Source: Chitinibacter tainanensis DSM 15459
Lineage (GTDB): Bacteria > Pseudomonadota > Gammaproteobacteria > Burkholderiales > Chitinibacteraceae
Direction of reading: 5' to 3'
Assembly: GCF_000429785.1 (NCBI RefSeq)
Contig: NZ_AUCN01000009.1
Span: 620,001 to 684,000, forward strand
Length of the DNA: 64,000 nucleotides
The notes beneath the pieces are model-generated. The model saw only the letters and a program-made list of their open reading frames with translations. It made no database searches and had not been told where the DNA came from. Position 1 is the first letter of the stretch. Each line of letters begins with the position of its first letter. Made by a program: the position numbers and the translations under genes. Below, piece by piece: positions 46,275 through 56,233 of the stretch.

Positions 46275-47366
46275 TTATTGAATGCTGGCGATGGCCGAGC
46301 CCAGATTATGGGCGGTAATGAACAGTGGCAGACCATCGGTGTCGAGCACGGGCTGAACATTGCCGATGATTTTGACTTGCTCAACACGGCATTCGCGCAT
46401 CAGTTCAGTCACATATTGCTCGATGTAGGCGACCTGGTCATTGGCCGCTAGCGGCCAGACATAACCTTCCCAGCGCTCGGGGTCTTCTTGGCTACTGAAT
46501 GTAATCCGGATTTCGGCGTTTTCGTGCGCGGCCACCGTCACTACCGGCGTGCGGCCTTTGCTGCGAATGGAGCGCAGCGCGTTGCTGGTCATTACTTGCA
46601 GGCGTGTTTCCAGCTGGGTGACCCGGCCGGCATCTTGTGCCGCCAGCCAGCTCAGTGGCGTGCGCGGAATGGGGAATAGCGTCACGCCATCGGCTTTGAG
46701 TGCGTCGCCAATCAATTGGGCAAATGGCATGCCCCACGCGCCAACACTGCCACCGAGCTTAATCGCTGGGGCGGCATCCTGGCTTTGCATCGCGACGCCC
46801 ACCAGATAGCGCAGCGCAACGATTTCGTCTTTCACCACAATCGGTGCGCCGGCCGAATCCAATGGAAAATCGCGGGCGCTGCTTAGATTGGTTTTCCATT
46901 CGGCCACTTGCGCCGGGTTGATGGCGGCCAAAAGGCTGGCATCCAGCAAAGCGCCCGAAAGCCACACATCGGCATCCGCGGCGACAACGCCATGCTCGCG
47001 CAAAATGGCCAAGGCTTTGTCGCCATCGATTTCGCTTGGCAAGGTGGTTTCGCCTTTTAAGCCGGCCACCAGCACCACCGGAATCGCAAACGGAATCGCG
47101 TAACGCGGTGCGGTGGATTGCTCGACCTCATCGCGGATGCATTGCCACAATTCAAACCACGCCTCTTGCGATGGCACCTGAGTAATCGCGCCATTCAAGC
47201 CATAGTGATCACGCGCGGCCAGCAATTCGGCGATCAGCTGGCGCAGCCCCTGGCGTTTGCTCGCCACTTGGCTAGCTTCACGCTCGGTGAGCAGCGACAT
47301 CAGTTGGCGAATAACCGGATTTTGCGGGTTAACTCGGGGATATAGGCGTGGATCTGGCAGCGTCAT
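46275..47366 (-). CDS. Conserved protein of unknown function
   Basis: 363 residues from ATG 47366. No family recognised. It has an alpha/beta character without a signal peptide or membrane helix; VVTVAAHENAEIRITFSSQEDPERWEGYVWPL is a distinctive stretch. The ATG at 47366 is preferred over one at 47471: TATAAT (minus strand, 47405-47400) would start transcription between them. The longer form would also leave only 22 bp to the divergent cupin gene. It lies 70 nt before the ferredoxin gene and may head a five-gene minus-strand unit. Confidence 0.7.
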   Translation of the reverse strand: MTLPDPRLYPRVNPQNPVIRQLMSLLTEREASQVASKRQGLRQLIAELLAARDHYGLNGAITQVPSQEAWFELWQCIRDEVEQSTAPRYAIPFAIPVVLVAGLKGETTLPSEIDGDKALAILREHGVVAADADVWLSGALLDASLLAAINPAQVAEWKTNLSSARDFPLDSAGAPIVVKDEIVALRYLVGVAMQSQDAAPAIKLGGSVGAWGMPFAQLIGDALKADGVTLFPIPRTPLSWLAAQDAGRVTQLETRLQVMTSNALRSIRSKGRTPVVTVAAHENAEIRITFSSQEDPERWEGYVWPLAANDQVAYIEQYVTELMRECRVEQVKIIGNVQPVLDTDGLPLFITAHNLGSAIASIQ

Positions 47367-47399
47367 GATCAGCAATCGGTAGCAATATTCAAGGCTGCG

Positions 47400-47405
47400 A
47401 TTATA
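47400..47405 (-). promoter_or_regulatory. -10 hexamer for the unknown gene at 46275-47366
   Basis: TATAAT on the minus strand, about 34 nt before ATG 47366. No strong -35 is seen. Used here to decide between two possible starts. Confidence 0.4.
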
Positions 47406-47493
47406 GCTGCGCCAAGGCGTGCTTGTCGCCACCGCTGAAAGCGTGGGCGCATCGTGGTTTAATTGCGGCATTTCACCTGCCCAGAGCCGATAG

Positions 47494-47967
47494 ATGCCGC
47501 ACTACAGCTTACTTGATCAAACCTTGCTGACCGATTTGCTCGCAGAGGCTGCGGCTAGCCCGCGCTTACGCAAAAACCGGAATTTTCATGCCGGGGATGA
47601 TGCGGCCTGTCATCGGCTGGCCAATGCGTTGCAGCCGGGCACCTATGTGCAGCCCCACCGGCATCTGAACCCTGCCAAGGCTGAATCTATGCTAATGCTG
47701 GCTGGGGAGCTGGGCGTACTGATTTTTGCGCCGGATGGGCAGGTGGTAGCCAAGCATCATTTGCGCGCCGGAGGTGAGCATTTCGGCATTAATATCGAGG
47801 CGGGCACATTTCATGCAGTGGTGGCCTTAACGCCCTGTGTTTTCTTTGAGGCTAAAGCCGGGCCCTATGTGCCGGTGGCACCAGCAGAGCTGGCGACTTG
47901 GGCGCCGCCGGCTGGTACGGCCGAGTGTGAGGCTTATTTGGCGTGGATGCGGGCGCAGTTTGCGTGA
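47494..47967 (+). CDS. WbuC-family cupin metalloprotein
   Basis: 157 residues of cupin fold. Metal-binding residues are likely in QPHRHLNPAKAESMLMLAGELGV (His, His, Glu) with a later histidine in GTFHAVVAL, the pattern of the WbuC group. WbuC genes lie in O-antigen clusters elsewhere, but there are no polysaccharide genes here. KAGPYVPVAPAELATWAP is the conserved tail. The catalytic role is unknown. Confidence 0.85.
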   Translation: MPHYSLLDQTLLTDLLAEAAASPRLRKNRNFHAGDDAACHRLANALQPGTYVQPHRHLNPAKAESMLMLAGELGVLIFAPDGQVVAKHHLRAGGEHFGINIEAGTFHAVVALTPCVFFEAKAGPYVPVAPAELATWAPPAGTAECEAYLAWMRAQFA

Positions 47968-48025
47968 TTGGCTGGCTGGGGTATCTGACTGTATCGCTTG
48001 ATAGAATTGGCTTTGCAGACAATAC

Positions 48026-48304
48026 CTAGGCTGTCATCATTTCGTGAAAGGCAGAATAGCCTTTGGCTTTTACCCGGTGGCGCTTAACGTCATCAACCCG
48101 TGCGTCTTCCGGGCCGGTTTCTAGCCATTCGGCGAGTTCATCTAGATCATGTGGGTCGCCCTCGGCCCAGACTTCAACGCGGCCATCATGCCGATTGCGG
48201 ACCCAGCCAGTGAGGTGCAGACGTTCAGCCTCAACGCAGGTGGCCCAGCGAAAGCCAACGCCCTGCACGTGGCCGCTAACAAAGCAATGAATGGCGTGGC
48301 TCAT
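48026..48304 (-). CDS. acyP: Acylphosphatase
   Basis: Hydrolyses acyl phosphates such as 1,3-bisphosphoglycerate and carbamoyl phosphate. 92 residues. The phosphate-binding arginine is in GHVQGVGFRW and the catalytic asparagine in GWVRNRHDG. TAGGA precedes ATG 48304. GGGGTATC (47978-47985) and ATACC (48022-48026) elements flank the gap to the convergent cupin gene. Confidence 0.95.
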   Translation of the reverse strand: MSHAIHCFVSGHVQGVGFRWATCVEAERLHLTGWVRNRHDGRVEVWAEGDPHDLDELAEWLETGPEDARVDDVKRHRVKAKGYSAFHEMMTA

Positions 48305-48346
48305 GGTGATTCCTACCGCGAATTTGTATTGCATTGTAGGCATAAA

Positions 48347-48377
48347 AAAACGGCAAGGGTGAGACCTTGCCGTTTTT
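48347..48377 (-). terminator. Intrinsic terminator after metG
   Basis: AAAACGGCAAGG / CCTTGCCGTTTTT stem (48347-48358 and 48365-48377) with a GTGAGA loop. Read on the minus strand it ends in a T-run 16 nt past the metG stop codon. Confidence 0.9.
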
Positions 48378-48392
48378 GTTCAGGGCATGTGC

Positions 48393-50417
48393 TTATTTCA
48401 CGCGCATACCTGGTTTGGCGCCATCGTGAGGCTCGAGGATATACAGGCCACCATCGCCGCCGGCGGCCAGCACCATGCCTTCAGACAGGCCGAATTTCAT
48501 CTTGCGCGGGGCCAGATTGGCCACCATCACCGTGTGTTTGCCGATCAGATCTTCCGGTTTGTAGGCCGATTTGATGCCGGCAAAGACATTGCGGGTTTCA
48601 TTACCCAGATCGAGCGTCAGCTGCAGCAGTTTTTCTGCGCCTTCCACGTGTTGGGCATTGGCAATGCGAGCAATGCGCAGATCCACTTTCATGAAATCAT
48701 CAATGCTGATGGTTTCACTGATGGCCGGGATCTCATAGCTTGGCGCCGCAGCTGGGGCTTCGGCTGGCGCGGGCAGGGCTTGTTTGTTTTCTTCGATCAT
48801 GGCTTCGATCTGTTTTGGGTCAATCCGCGTCATCAGATGGTTGTAGGTATTGATGGTGTGGCTGGTGAGCAACGTTTGAGCGTCTTGCCATTGCAGCGGC
48901 GCCACATTCAGGAAGGCTTCAACATCGCTAGCCAGTTTTGGCAATACCGGTTTCAGGTAAATGGTCAGGATGCGGAAGGCATTAATCAAAATGCTGCATA
49001 CCTGCTGCAGATCTTGCTCGCGGCCTTCCTGTTTGGCCATTTCCCAAGGTTTGTGCTGATCGACAAACTGGTTCACTTCATCGGTGAGCGCCATGATTTC
49101 GCGAATCGCGCGGCTATATTCGCGCGCCTCGAAATGCTGGGCAATCGATTCGCTAGCCGCTTGTAAGCGGCTTAAGAGCTCAACCTGGCCCAATTGGCTA
49201 GCCAGTTGGCCGGCAAAACGCTTGCTGATAAAGCCGGCGGCCCGGCTGGCGATGTTGACATATTTACCGATCAAATCGCTATTCACTCGCGCGGTGAAAT
49301 CTTCAAAGTTCAGATCGATGTCTTCAAAGGTGTTTGAGAGCTTCGCCGCGAAGTAGTAGCGCAGCCATTCTGGGTTCAGGTGGTTGAGGTACGATTCGGC
49401 GGTAATAAAGGTGCCGCGCGATTTACTCATCTTGGCGCCATCCACGGTCAAAAAGCCGTGGGTGTTGATCGCTGTCGGCGTGCGGTAGCCGGAAAACTCC
49501 AGCATCGCCGGCCAGAATAAAGCGTGGAAATACAGAATGTCTTTACCGATGAAGTGGTACAGCTCGGTGCTTGAGTCTTTTTTCCAGTACTCATCAAAAT
49601 CCAGCCCGAGGCGATCGCACAGGTTTTTGTGGCTAGCCATATAGCCCACCGGCGCATCAAGCCATACATAGAAATATTTGCCTGGCGCATCAGGGATTTC
49701 AAAGCCGAAATACGGCGCGTCGCGCGAGATATCCCAGTCCGACAGGCCAGATTCAAACCATTCCTGCATTTTGTTAGCGGCTTCGGCCTGCAGTTTGCCC
49801 GGGGTGGTGGTCCAGCCTTTGAGGAAGGATTCGCAATCGCCCAATTTGAAGAAGTAGTGCTCTGATTCGCGTAGCTCGGGCGTCGCGCCAGAGACGGCTG
49901 AGAATGGGTTGATCAGCTCGGTAGGGCTGTAGGTTGCGCCACAGACCTCACAGTTGTCGCCGTATTGATCTTTAGCATGACACTTCGGACACTCGCCTTT
50001 TACGAAGCGATCAGGCAGGAACATGTTTTTGACTGGGTCGTACAGCTGATTGATCGTGCGGCTAACGATCTTGCCATTGTCTTTCAGTTGGCGATAAATC
50101 GTGCCGGCAAAGTGGCGGTTTTCTTCGCTATTGGTGCTGTAGTAGTTGTCAAAACCAACGTGAAAGCCGGCAAAGTCCCGTGAATGTTCGCCATGCACCC
50201 GCGCAATCAGCGCTTCTGGGCTGATGCCTTCTTTCTCTGCGCGCAACATGATAGGCGTGCCATGGGTGTCATCTGCACAGACATAGTGGCAGGTGTGGCC
50301 GCGAGATTTTTGAAAGCGTACCCAGATGTCGGTCTGGATATATTCCACCAGATGGCCGATGTGAATCGCCCCATTGGCGTAAGGCAGAGCGGAAGTGACA
50401 AGGATTTTACGAGTCAT
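48393..50417 (-). CDS. metG: Methionyl-tRNA synthetase
   Basis: Charges initiator and elongator tRNA-Met. 674 residues, near the 677 of E. coli. HIGH motif at 19-22 ([11 protein letters not shown]), zinc site [17 protein letters not shown] near 143, KMSKS in GAKMSKSRG near 332, anticodon-binding domain, and a C-terminal EMAP-like tRNA-binding domain ([22 protein letters not shown]). A TATAAT lies on the minus strand at 50455-50450, about 33 nt before the ATG. Confidence 0.98.
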   Translation of the reverse strand: MTRKILVTSALPYANGAIHIGHLVEYIQTDIWVRFQKSRGHTCHYVCADDTHGTPIMLRAEKEGISPEALIARVHGEHSRDFAGFHVGFDNYYSTNSEENRHFAGTIYRQLKDNGKIVSRTINQLYDPVKNMFLPDRFVKGECPKCHAKDQYGDNCEVCGATYSPTELINPFSAVSGATPELRESEHYFFKLGDCESFLKGWTTTPGKLQAEAANKMQEWFESGLSDWDISRDAPYFGFEIPDAPGKYFYVWLDAPVGYMASHKNLCDRLGLDFDEYWKKDSSTELYHFIGKDILYFHALFWPAMLEFSGYRTPTAINTHGFLTVDGAKMSKSRGTFITAESYLNHLNPEWLRYYFAAKLSNTFEDIDLNFEDFTARVNSDLIGKYVNIASRAAGFISKRFAGQLASQLGQVELLSRLQAASESIAQHFEAREYSRAIREIMALTDEVNQFVDQHKPWEMAKQEGREQDLQQVCSILINAFRILTIYLKPVLPKLASDVEAFLNVAPLQWQDAQTLLTSHTINTYNHLMTRIDPKQIEAMIEENKQALPAPAEAPAAAPSYEIPAISETISIDDFMKVDLRIARIANAQHVEGAEKLLQLTLDLGNETRNVFAGIKSAYKPEDLIGKHTVMVANLAPRKMKFGLSEGMVLAAGGDGGLYILEPHDGAKPGMRVK

Positions 50418-50613
50418 GGCAGGCCAGAATTGTTGCGAAAAATAGATCGATTATACCGCAGCAGGCCGAGTGCGTGGGCAGACGGGCGCCCCTGCTCACT
50501 AGTGTGGTTTTCCCCGTCTTGGCGCAGTGCGGCAAAGCCAGCTAAGATGATCATCTGGCTGTCAGAATAATGAAATTAAATCACCCACCAGCCATGACTG
50601 TGCGGAGAACATC

Positions 50614-50979
50614 ATGAGTACTGCCTTGTTAAATGAAGTTGACCACGAGCTGCGTGATATCGAGACCATGTTCCAATCCCTAGAGCAAGCGGTGGGTATG
50701 GATATGCGCGAAGAATTGCTGGCCTTGTTTTACCCTACGCTGGATGAGTGTTTGCAGGGCTTGCAGCAGGCTATTCCGGCCCAAGATGCCGGGCAAATTA
50801 TTAGCTTTGCCCACAAGCTCAAAGGCGCGGCTGGCCAGCTAGGGGCGACGCGGATTGCTCAGCAAAGTAAAGACATCGAAATGCAGGCCAAGCGCAGCGA
50901 GCTAAGCGACATCGCGCCGGCGTTTGATGTGCTGCAAACCTTGTGTGCGGCGGTCAAAGCTAAACTGCTCAGCGTTTAA
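50614..50979 (+). CDS. Stand-alone histidine phosphotransfer (Hpt) protein
   Basis: 121 residues forming a four-helix bundle. The phosphorylated histidine is in SFAHKLKGAAGQLG near residue 69. Such proteins pass phosphate between hybrid kinases and response regulators. No kinase or regulator is next to it; the closest kinase (44.5 kb) is not a hybrid. GGAG lies 7 nt before the ATG. Partner unknown. Confidence 0.88.
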   Translation: MSTALLNEVDHELRDIETMFQSLEQAVGMDMREELLALFYPTLDECLQGLQQAIPAQDAGQIISFAHKLKGAAGQLGATRIAQQSKDIEMQAKRSELSDIAPAFDVLQTLCAAVKAKLLSV

Positions 50980-51025
50980 TCATAAATAAGTTGTTTTGGC
51001 CGTCGGCCGTGTGGAAAGGTGTATT

Positions 51026-51655
51026 TTGCAGTTGCCTGAATTTACTTGGTTGTTTTTGATTGGTACCGCGTCGTTCACGATTTCTGGCTATTTGATTGGC
51101 GCAAAAAAGCAGTTTGATTTGCTTGGGGTGGTGATCCTGGCGCTGCTCACCGCGATTGGCGGCGGCATGATTCGTGATGTGCTGGTGGCGCAATTGCCGC
51201 GGGTGTTTCTGGATAATGGCCCATTCCTGACGATCTTTCTCACGCTGGGTCTGGCTTGGCTGGTGCGCCTGCATCGGCTGAATGTGGGGCTACTGAATAA
51301 GATCTTTATCGTGGCCGATTCGATCGGGCTGGTGGCCTTTAGTATTGCGGGGGCGCAGGTGGCGATGTCGATGGGCGTGAATCTGTTTGGCGTCTGTGTA
51401 TTGGCCTTTGTCACTGCGGTGGGCGGTGGTTTGGTGCGCGATATGCTGGTGAATGATGTGCCATTTATTCTGCATGAAGATTTTTATGGCACGGTGTCGA
51501 TACTGGTGGCACTGGCGTTTTACTTTTCCCAATCGGCTGGCTTTACTGCGGCGGGCTGGGTATGGCTTCTCTTCGCGGCTGGCCTAGCCCTGCGGCTATT
51601 TGCGCATTGGCGTGAGTTGAAACTCCCTAAGGTGATGGATGATGTGGCCCGCTGA
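51026..51655 (+). CDS. TRIC-type cation channel family protein (YadS/UPF0126)
   Basis: 209 residues with seven membrane helices and two repeats of the family signature: LTAIGGGMIRDVLV and VTAVGGGLVRDMLV. Structures of bacterial TRIC homologues show potassium-conducting trimers. The start is TTG 51026 with AAAGG 6 nt upstream; another TTG 30 nt upstream lacks a site. It overlaps the next gene by 17 nt. Confidence 0.85.
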   Translation: MQLPEFTWLFLIGTASFTISGYLIGAKKQFDLLGVVILALLTAIGGGMIRDVLVAQLPRVFLDNGPFLTIFLTLGLAWLVRLHRLNVGLLNKIFIVADSIGLVAFSIAGAQVAMSMGVNLFGVCVLAFVTAVGGGLVRDMLVNDVPFILHEDFYGTVSILVALAFYFSQSAGFTAAGWVWLLFAAGLALRLFAHWRELKLPKVMDDVAR

Positions 51656-52274
51656 GGCTGCGGCTTTTCAAGCTTGGGCTGTGCAGCGCCTGCAAGGGGT
51701 GACGTGGCCAGCGGCGGGTGATGGGGCGCGACAAGGGCAGCGGCCAGCGGCGGTGTTAGTGGGAGTGGTGCTGCGTGAGGAATTAAGCTTGTTGCTTACG
51801 CAACGGGCCGCCCATTTAGCCGCGCATGCTGGCCAGATTAGCTTTCCCGGTGGCGGGGTAGAAGCACAAGATGACGACCGCATCGCCACCGCGCTACGCG
51901 AAACTGTTGAAGAAGTGGGTATTGATCCGCAGCATATCTCCCCCTGGTGCCAATTGGGCCACTATCACACCATTAGCGGCTATTGCGTAACGCCAGTACT
52001 GGCGGGGATTGATCCGGCGTATCAGGCGCAACCCGATCACAATGAAGTGGCCGATGTATTTGAGATTCCCCTTGCGATTGCACTTGATCCAGCACGCTAT
52101 GCCCGCCGGCGGGTGCAGCGCGGTACGCAGCAGGGTGAGGCGCTATTTTTAAGCTGGCAGGATAGATTGATCTGGGGCGCTACTGCGGGTATGTTGCTGC
52201 AGCTTTCATCTGCCTTGGGTTTGCCAGGTATACCCATGGATGCTCGCTCGGGCGAAGTGTTTGTGATTGCCTAG
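51639..52274 (+). CDS. nudL: CoA pyrophosphatase, NudL-type Nudix hydrolase
   Basis: Predicted to cleave CoA and derivatives. 211 residues. A Nudix box GGGVEAQDDDRIATALRETVEEVGI follows the CoA-group marker LTQRAAHLAAHAGQISFPGG (family form: LTxRSxxLrxHxGqvaFPGG). The ATG pair at 51639/51642 lies inside the end of the preceding gene, behind AAGGTG, which indicates coupled translation. Confidence 0.9.
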   Translation: MMWPAEAAAFQAWAVQRLQGVTWPAAGDGARQGQRPAAVLVGVVLREELSLLLTQRAAHLAAHAGQISFPGGGVEAQDDDRIATALRETVEEVGIDPQHISPWCQLGHYHTISGYCVTPVLAGIDPAYQAQPDHNEVADVFEIPLAIALDPARYARRRVQRGTQQGEALFLSWQDRLIWGATAGMLLQLSSALGLPGIPMDARSGEVFVIA

Positions 52275-52348
52275 GCCACACGTAGCGGTGCGTCAATTCG
52301 TCAGCTTGTCTGCTTGGCAAAAGCTAGTCAGGCAGCAAGGGAGGCAGT

Positions 52349-52825
52349 ATGCAGATCGATCCTTCAGCGCTGGAACAATCAGCGCAGCGCGTAGGTCAGG
52401 CATGGATACGCTGGGTTTGGTGTTTGCAGCTGGTGGTGGGCTTGGCATTGCTAGGTTTAAGTTACGAGCTGGGCGCCGAACGCTATCCTTTGGTATTGCG
52501 TGGCGAGCTTGTGCAGGGGCAGTTGCTCCGTTATGAGCGGCTGCCGCCCGATCAAACGCAGGCTGAACGCTATCGTGTTCATGTTTCCTTCATTCATAAT
52601 GGGCGGCGGTATCAATTTGCCGATTGGAATTTACTGCGCGCTCGCGGTGGGGTGGCCGAGCAACCGACTGTGATTTACGACCCGACCGAGCCTACGCTGG
52701 CCATGCTGGATCGCGGTGCTTGGCGCAATCCTTTGCCATGGTTGCCGCCAGCGCTGGTGGGCATGTTTTTGTTTGTAGTGGGTTTGCGCTCGGCTTGGAA
52801 AGCTCGATCAGCTGAATGTAGCTAG
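52349..52825 (+). CDS. DUF3592 domain membrane protein
   Basis: 158 residues: membrane segment about 22-42, a soluble domain (VHVSFIHNGRRYQFADWNL, PTVIYDPTEPTLAMLD), and second membrane segment about 132-150. The layout and the VxYDPxxP motif are typical of DUF3592. Function unknown. GGGAGG lies upstream of the ATG. It is 74 nt past nudL and may be in the same transcript. Confidence 0.8.
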   Translation: MQIDPSALEQSAQRVGQAWIRWVWCLQLVVGLALLGLSYELGAERYPLVLRGELVQGQLLRYERLPPDQTQAERYRVHVSFIHNGRRYQFADWNLLRARGGVAEQPTVIYDPTEPTLAMLDRGAWRNPLPWLPPALVGMFLFVVGLRSAWKARSAECS

Positions 52826-52841
52826 ATACCTGTCTGGGTAT
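52826..52841. repeat. Gene-end palindrome, ATACCT-GTCT-GGGTAT
   Basis: A copy of the dispersed ATACCY-N4-GGGTAT palindrome. It begins at the base following the TAG stop codon of the DUF3592 gene. No ordinary terminator lies directly behind it; the next hairpin (GGGG-N7-CCCC near 52927-52941) has no U-run. Confidence 0.7.
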
Positions 52842-53064
52842 GTGCTGAAAGCTATTTCCCCATAAGGTTTTGGGCGACATACCCGTGCGGCAGGTGTCTG
52901 CAGGATCTTGCGCTTGACCCATTCCGGGGCTTCGCTCCCCTCATTTCGTCTTGATGTACAGCCTTTGTACTTATTAACCGCCAGTCGGTACTTGCCAAAG
53001 TACGGTGATTGTCATTAAGCCATGATACAATCCGCCGTTTTCGCAAATCCTGAATTTGAGACCC

Positions 53065-54882
53065 ATGACCCGCGCACTTCGAAATGTCGCCATTATTGCC
53101 CACGTTGACCACGGCAAAACCACGCTGGTAGACCAGCTTCTACAACAAGCCGGTACTTTCCGCGAAAATCAGCAAGTTGCTGAACGCGTAATGGATAGCA
53201 ACGATCTCGAAAAAGAGCGCGGCATTACCATTCTGGCGAAAAATACCGCTATTAATTACGAAGGCACTCACATCAACATCGTGGATACCCCAGGGCACGC
53301 GGACTTCGGTGGCGAAGTTGAGCGCGTATTGGGCATGGTGGATGGCGTGGTGCTGCTGGTAGATGCCGTTGAAGGCCCGATGCCACAAACCCGTTTTGTG
53401 ACCAAAAAAGCGCTGGCCCAAGGCCTGCGCCCGATCGTGGTGATCAACAAAATCGACCGTCCGGGCGCACGTCCTGATTGGGTGGTGGATCAAACTTTCG
53501 ATCTGTTTGACAAGCTGGGCGCCACTGACGAGCAGCTGGACTTCCCAATTGTTTACGCTTCAGGTCTGAACGGCTTTGCCAAGCTGTCGCTGGATGCTGA
53601 ATCAGCCGATATGCGTCCACTGTTTGAGACTATCCTCTCACACGTGCCAACCCCACCGGGCGATGCCAATGCGCCATTGCAGCTGCAAATCGCCGCGCTG
53701 GATTACTCAACCTATACCGGTCGCCTTGGCGTTGGTCGCGTGCTGAATGGCCGCATCAAGCCTGGTCAGCAGGTGGTGGTGATGAACCACGACGACCAAG
53801 TAGCTGCAGGCCGTATCAACCAGGTGCTTGGCTTCAAAGGCCTGGAGCGCGTTGAAGTGCCTGAAGCTGAAGCTGGTGACATTATTATTATCTCTGGTCT
53901 GGAAGACATCGGTATCGGCGTCACCATCTGTGATAAAGAGCAACCGATGGGTCTGCCGATGCTAACCGTGGATGAGCCAACGCTGACCATGGACTTTATG
54001 GTGAACACCTCGCCATTGGCCGGTACTGAAGGTAAATTCGTGACCAGCCGTCAGATTCGTGATCGTCTGACCAAAGAGCTGCTGACCAACGTGGCGCTGC
54101 GGGTTGAAGACACCGATGACACCGACGTGTTTCGCGTTTCTGGTCGTGGCGAACTGCACCTGACTATTCTGCTGGAAAACATGCGTCGTGAAGGCTATGA
54201 GCTGGCCGTTGGTAAACCACGCGTGGTGTACAAAGAAATCAATGGCGAGCGTTGCGAGCCGTATGAAAACCTGACCATCGACGTTGAAGATGGCCACCAG
54301 GGTGCGGTGATGGAAGAGCTGGGTCGTCGCCGTGGTGAGCTGACCAATATGGAAAGTGATGGTCAAGGCCGTACGCGCGTGGAATACCATATTCCAGCGC
54401 GTGGTCTGATCGGTTTCCAAGGTGACTTCATGACCATGACTCGCGGTACTGGCTTGATGAGTCACGTTTTTGATGACTATGCACCAGCCAAGGCTGATAT
54501 GCCAGGTCGTCACAACGGCGTGCTGATTTCGCAAGAGCATGGCGAGGCGGTTGCCTATGCGCTGTGGAACTTGGAAGATCGCGGCCGGATGTTTGTGAGC
54601 CCGGGCGAGAAACTGTACGAAGGCATGATCATCGGTATTCACAGCCGTGACAACGATCTGGTGGTAAACCCGATCAAGGGTAAAAAACTGACTAACGTGC
54701 GCGCTTCAGGTACTGACGAAGCGGTTCGTCTGACCACGCCAGTGAAACTGACGCTGGAATCCGCAGTTGAGTTTATCGATGATGATGAATTGGTGGAAAT
54801 CACCCCGCAAAACATCCGTATTCGTAAGCGCTATCTGCAAGAGCATGATCGCCGTCGGATGAGCAAGGTGGAAAGCAACTAA
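53065..54882 (+). CDS. typA: Translational GTPase TypA/BipA
   Basis: Ribosome-binding GTPase needed for growth in cold or stress. 605 residues: G1 HVDHGKTTL, switch regions with EKERGITI and [21 protein letters not shown], then EF-G-like domains and the TypA C-terminal domain. ATG 53065 is preferred over TTG 53056. TACAAT (53026-53031) is a possible -10. Two small inverted repeats (GTACA/TGTAC and GTACTT/AAGTAC, about 52955-53003) lie upstream and could structure the leader. Confidence 0.97.
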   Translation: MTRALRNVAIIAHVDHGKTTLVDQLLQQAGTFRENQQVAERVMDSNDLEKERGITILAKNTAINYEGTHINIVDTPGHADFGGEVERVLGMVDGVVLLVDAVEGPMPQTRFVTKKALAQGLRPIVVINKIDRPGARPDWVVDQTFDLFDKLGATDEQLDFPIVYASGLNGFAKLSLDAESADMRPLFETILSHVPTPPGDANAPLQLQIAALDYSTYTGRLGVGRVLNGRIKPGQQVVVMNHDDQVAAGRINQVLGFKGLERVEVPEAEAGDIIIISGLEDIGIGVTICDKEQPMGLPMLTVDEPTLTMDFMVNTSPLAGTEGKFVTSRQIRDRLTKELLTNVALRVEDTDDTDVFRVSGRGELHLTILLENMRREGYELAVGKPRVVYKEINGERCEPYENLTIDVEDGHQGAVMEELGRRRGELTNMESDGQGRTRVEYHIPARGLIGFQGDFMTMTRGTGLMSHVFDDYAPAKADMPGRHNGVLISQEHGEAVAYALWNLEDRGRMFVSPGEKLYEGMIIGIHSRDNDLVVNPIKGKKLTNVRASGTDEAVRLTTPVKLTLESAVEFIDDDELVEITPQNIRIRKRYLQEHDRRRMSKVESN

Positions 54883-54901
54883 GGCTCAAGCCTCACAAAA
54901 T

Positions 54902-54927
54902 GCCAGTCTACGGACTGGCTTTTTTTT
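54902..54927 (+). terminator. Intrinsic terminator after typA
   Basis: GCCAGTC-TACG-GACTGGC followed by eight T, 20 nt after the typA stop codon. Confidence 0.93.
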
Positions 54928-54998
54928 GCCTATCGAGTGAGGTGCGCCAATGAGATAGCTTGGTGCTAGATCAGTGGTTTGTTTGCTGTAGGAATAAA

Positions 54999-55024
54999 AA
55001 ACGCCAGCAGTGTCGCTGGCGTTT
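54999..55024 (-). terminator. Intrinsic terminator after bamC
   Basis: AAACGCCAGC / GCTGGCGTTT stem; on the minus strand it is followed by a T-run. It lies 61 nt past the bamC stop codon. Confidence 0.85.
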
Positions 55025-55084
55025 CTTTGGTTGGCGTATAAGTCGAAAGGCCTTGTTCTGATTTGCTTGCGGAGGTATGCCCTG

Positions 55085-56197
55085 CTATTTCAATTGATTG
55101 AGCAGATCGTTCAGCATTTTTTTCTGCACCGCCGGATCGATTGGATCTTTGCTGGTGATGGTTAGTACGGTCTTGTCGCCAGCGGGCTTGAGTTGAACAT
55201 CAAAAACCTGACTGGTGTTTTTGCTGTTGTCCGCGTCTGCTTTTTTCCAGAAGGCTAACGAGCTGAAGTAGCTGGTTTCGCTTTCTTTGCCAATGTCTGT
55301 GGCCGCGCGCTGCACTGAGTACACGCCAGTGCTGCGATTGCGATCCAGTACGTTGTAACCAATGCGGTCAAAGGCTAAGCCTGCGCGACGCCAAGCTCGA
55401 TCAGCTTGATCATCCAGCACCAACTCATTGCCGTTGAGATTGGCTTTAGGTTTGCTGGAAATTAAAGCTTCCTCAGCTTGCGTTTTTGCCGTTTCGGCGG
55501 GAGTGCCTAAAGCTTGAACCAGCTGAGTCATCATTTCAATTTCGAGCTCAGTATTTGCTGGGGTTTGGGTCCATATCGTTCCCCTCCATGAATCTCCCAT
55601 TCCAAGTTCGCCTGCTTTTAGTTGTTGTTGGACCCCTTGATGCGTGATGTATACGTTTACTACGTTCGGAGTCTCAGATTTCTCGATTCTTGTTCTAAAC
55701 CTGTCTTTTGAACCGGTAGATAGGAGTTGCTCTGTAAGGTTTTTAAAAATTCCACCAAGAAAATTGGCTGGTAACGTAGCATTATTCTCTAGCCAATCTG
55801 TTTCCATGATGCCTATTTCTGGCTTTTCAACCTGGATTTGGAATCCATTCGAAATCCAGAACTCATAAATTTTGTGCCAAACGGATTCTGGTGATGAGTT
55901 AATCTCAATATAGCGAACACCATCTATATTCTTTAAGCGCGCGTTAATATTGTCAGGCAATATGGATAGTGATTTATCGGTTGGACTTGGACGTTGAAAG
56001 TGGTCGCTCCAGGTCGAATAAGTACTTGACGAAGGGGAAGTAAGGTTAGGTGGTATTTCCAGCTGATTTCTATTCAAATTATCGCTTCCTTTGCGATAGT
56101 CTACTTTGCTAGAAAGAAGATCTCCTGTTGCGCAGGCGCTGAGTGTTGTCAGCAGTGCGGTAGAGAGCAGCAGTTTGGAAAGAGTTTTGATTTGCAT
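55085..56197 (-). CDS. bamC: Outer membrane protein assembly lipoprotein BamC
   Basis: Accessory lipoprotein of the BAM complex. 370 residues with a lipoprotein signal (lipobox LSAC at 19-22), then a disordered N-terminal region that contacts BamD and two helix-grip domains. RRAGLAFDRIGYNVLDRNRSTGVY is typical of the second. It follows dapA by 36 nt, the same pair as in E. coli dapA-bamC. The 5' half of the gene is clearly poorer in GC (about 37-45% in sample lines) than the 3' half (about 53%). Confidence 0.93.
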   Translation of the reverse strand: MQIKTLSKLLLSTALLTTLSACATGDLLSSKVDYRKGSDNLNRNQLEIPPNLTSPSSSTYSTWSDHFQRPSPTDKSLSILPDNINARLKNIDGVRYIEINSSPESVWHKIYEFWISNGFQIQVEKPEIGIMETDWLENNATLPANFLGGIFKNLTEQLLSTGSKDRFRTRIEKSETPNVVNVYITHQGVQQQLKAGELGMGDSWRGTIWTQTPANTELEIEMMTQLVQALGTPAETAKTQAEEALISSKPKANLNGNELVLDDQADRAWRRAGLAFDRIGYNVLDRNRSTGVYSVQRAATDIGKESETSYFSSLAFWKKADADNSKNTSQVFDVQLKPAGDKTVLTITSKDPIDPAVQKKMLNDLLNQLK

Positions 56198-56233
56198 GAA
56201 TCGAGATTCCGAAAGGCGGGTCTACCAACAAAA

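Noticed and set aside
52919-52950. Possible small RNA with GGGG-N7-CCCC end before typA
   Set aside because: No U-run follows the hairpin and no promoter is evident.
53962-54642. 226-codon antisense frame over typA
   Set aside because: Thr/His-rich shadow of a highly conserved gene with strong codon bias.
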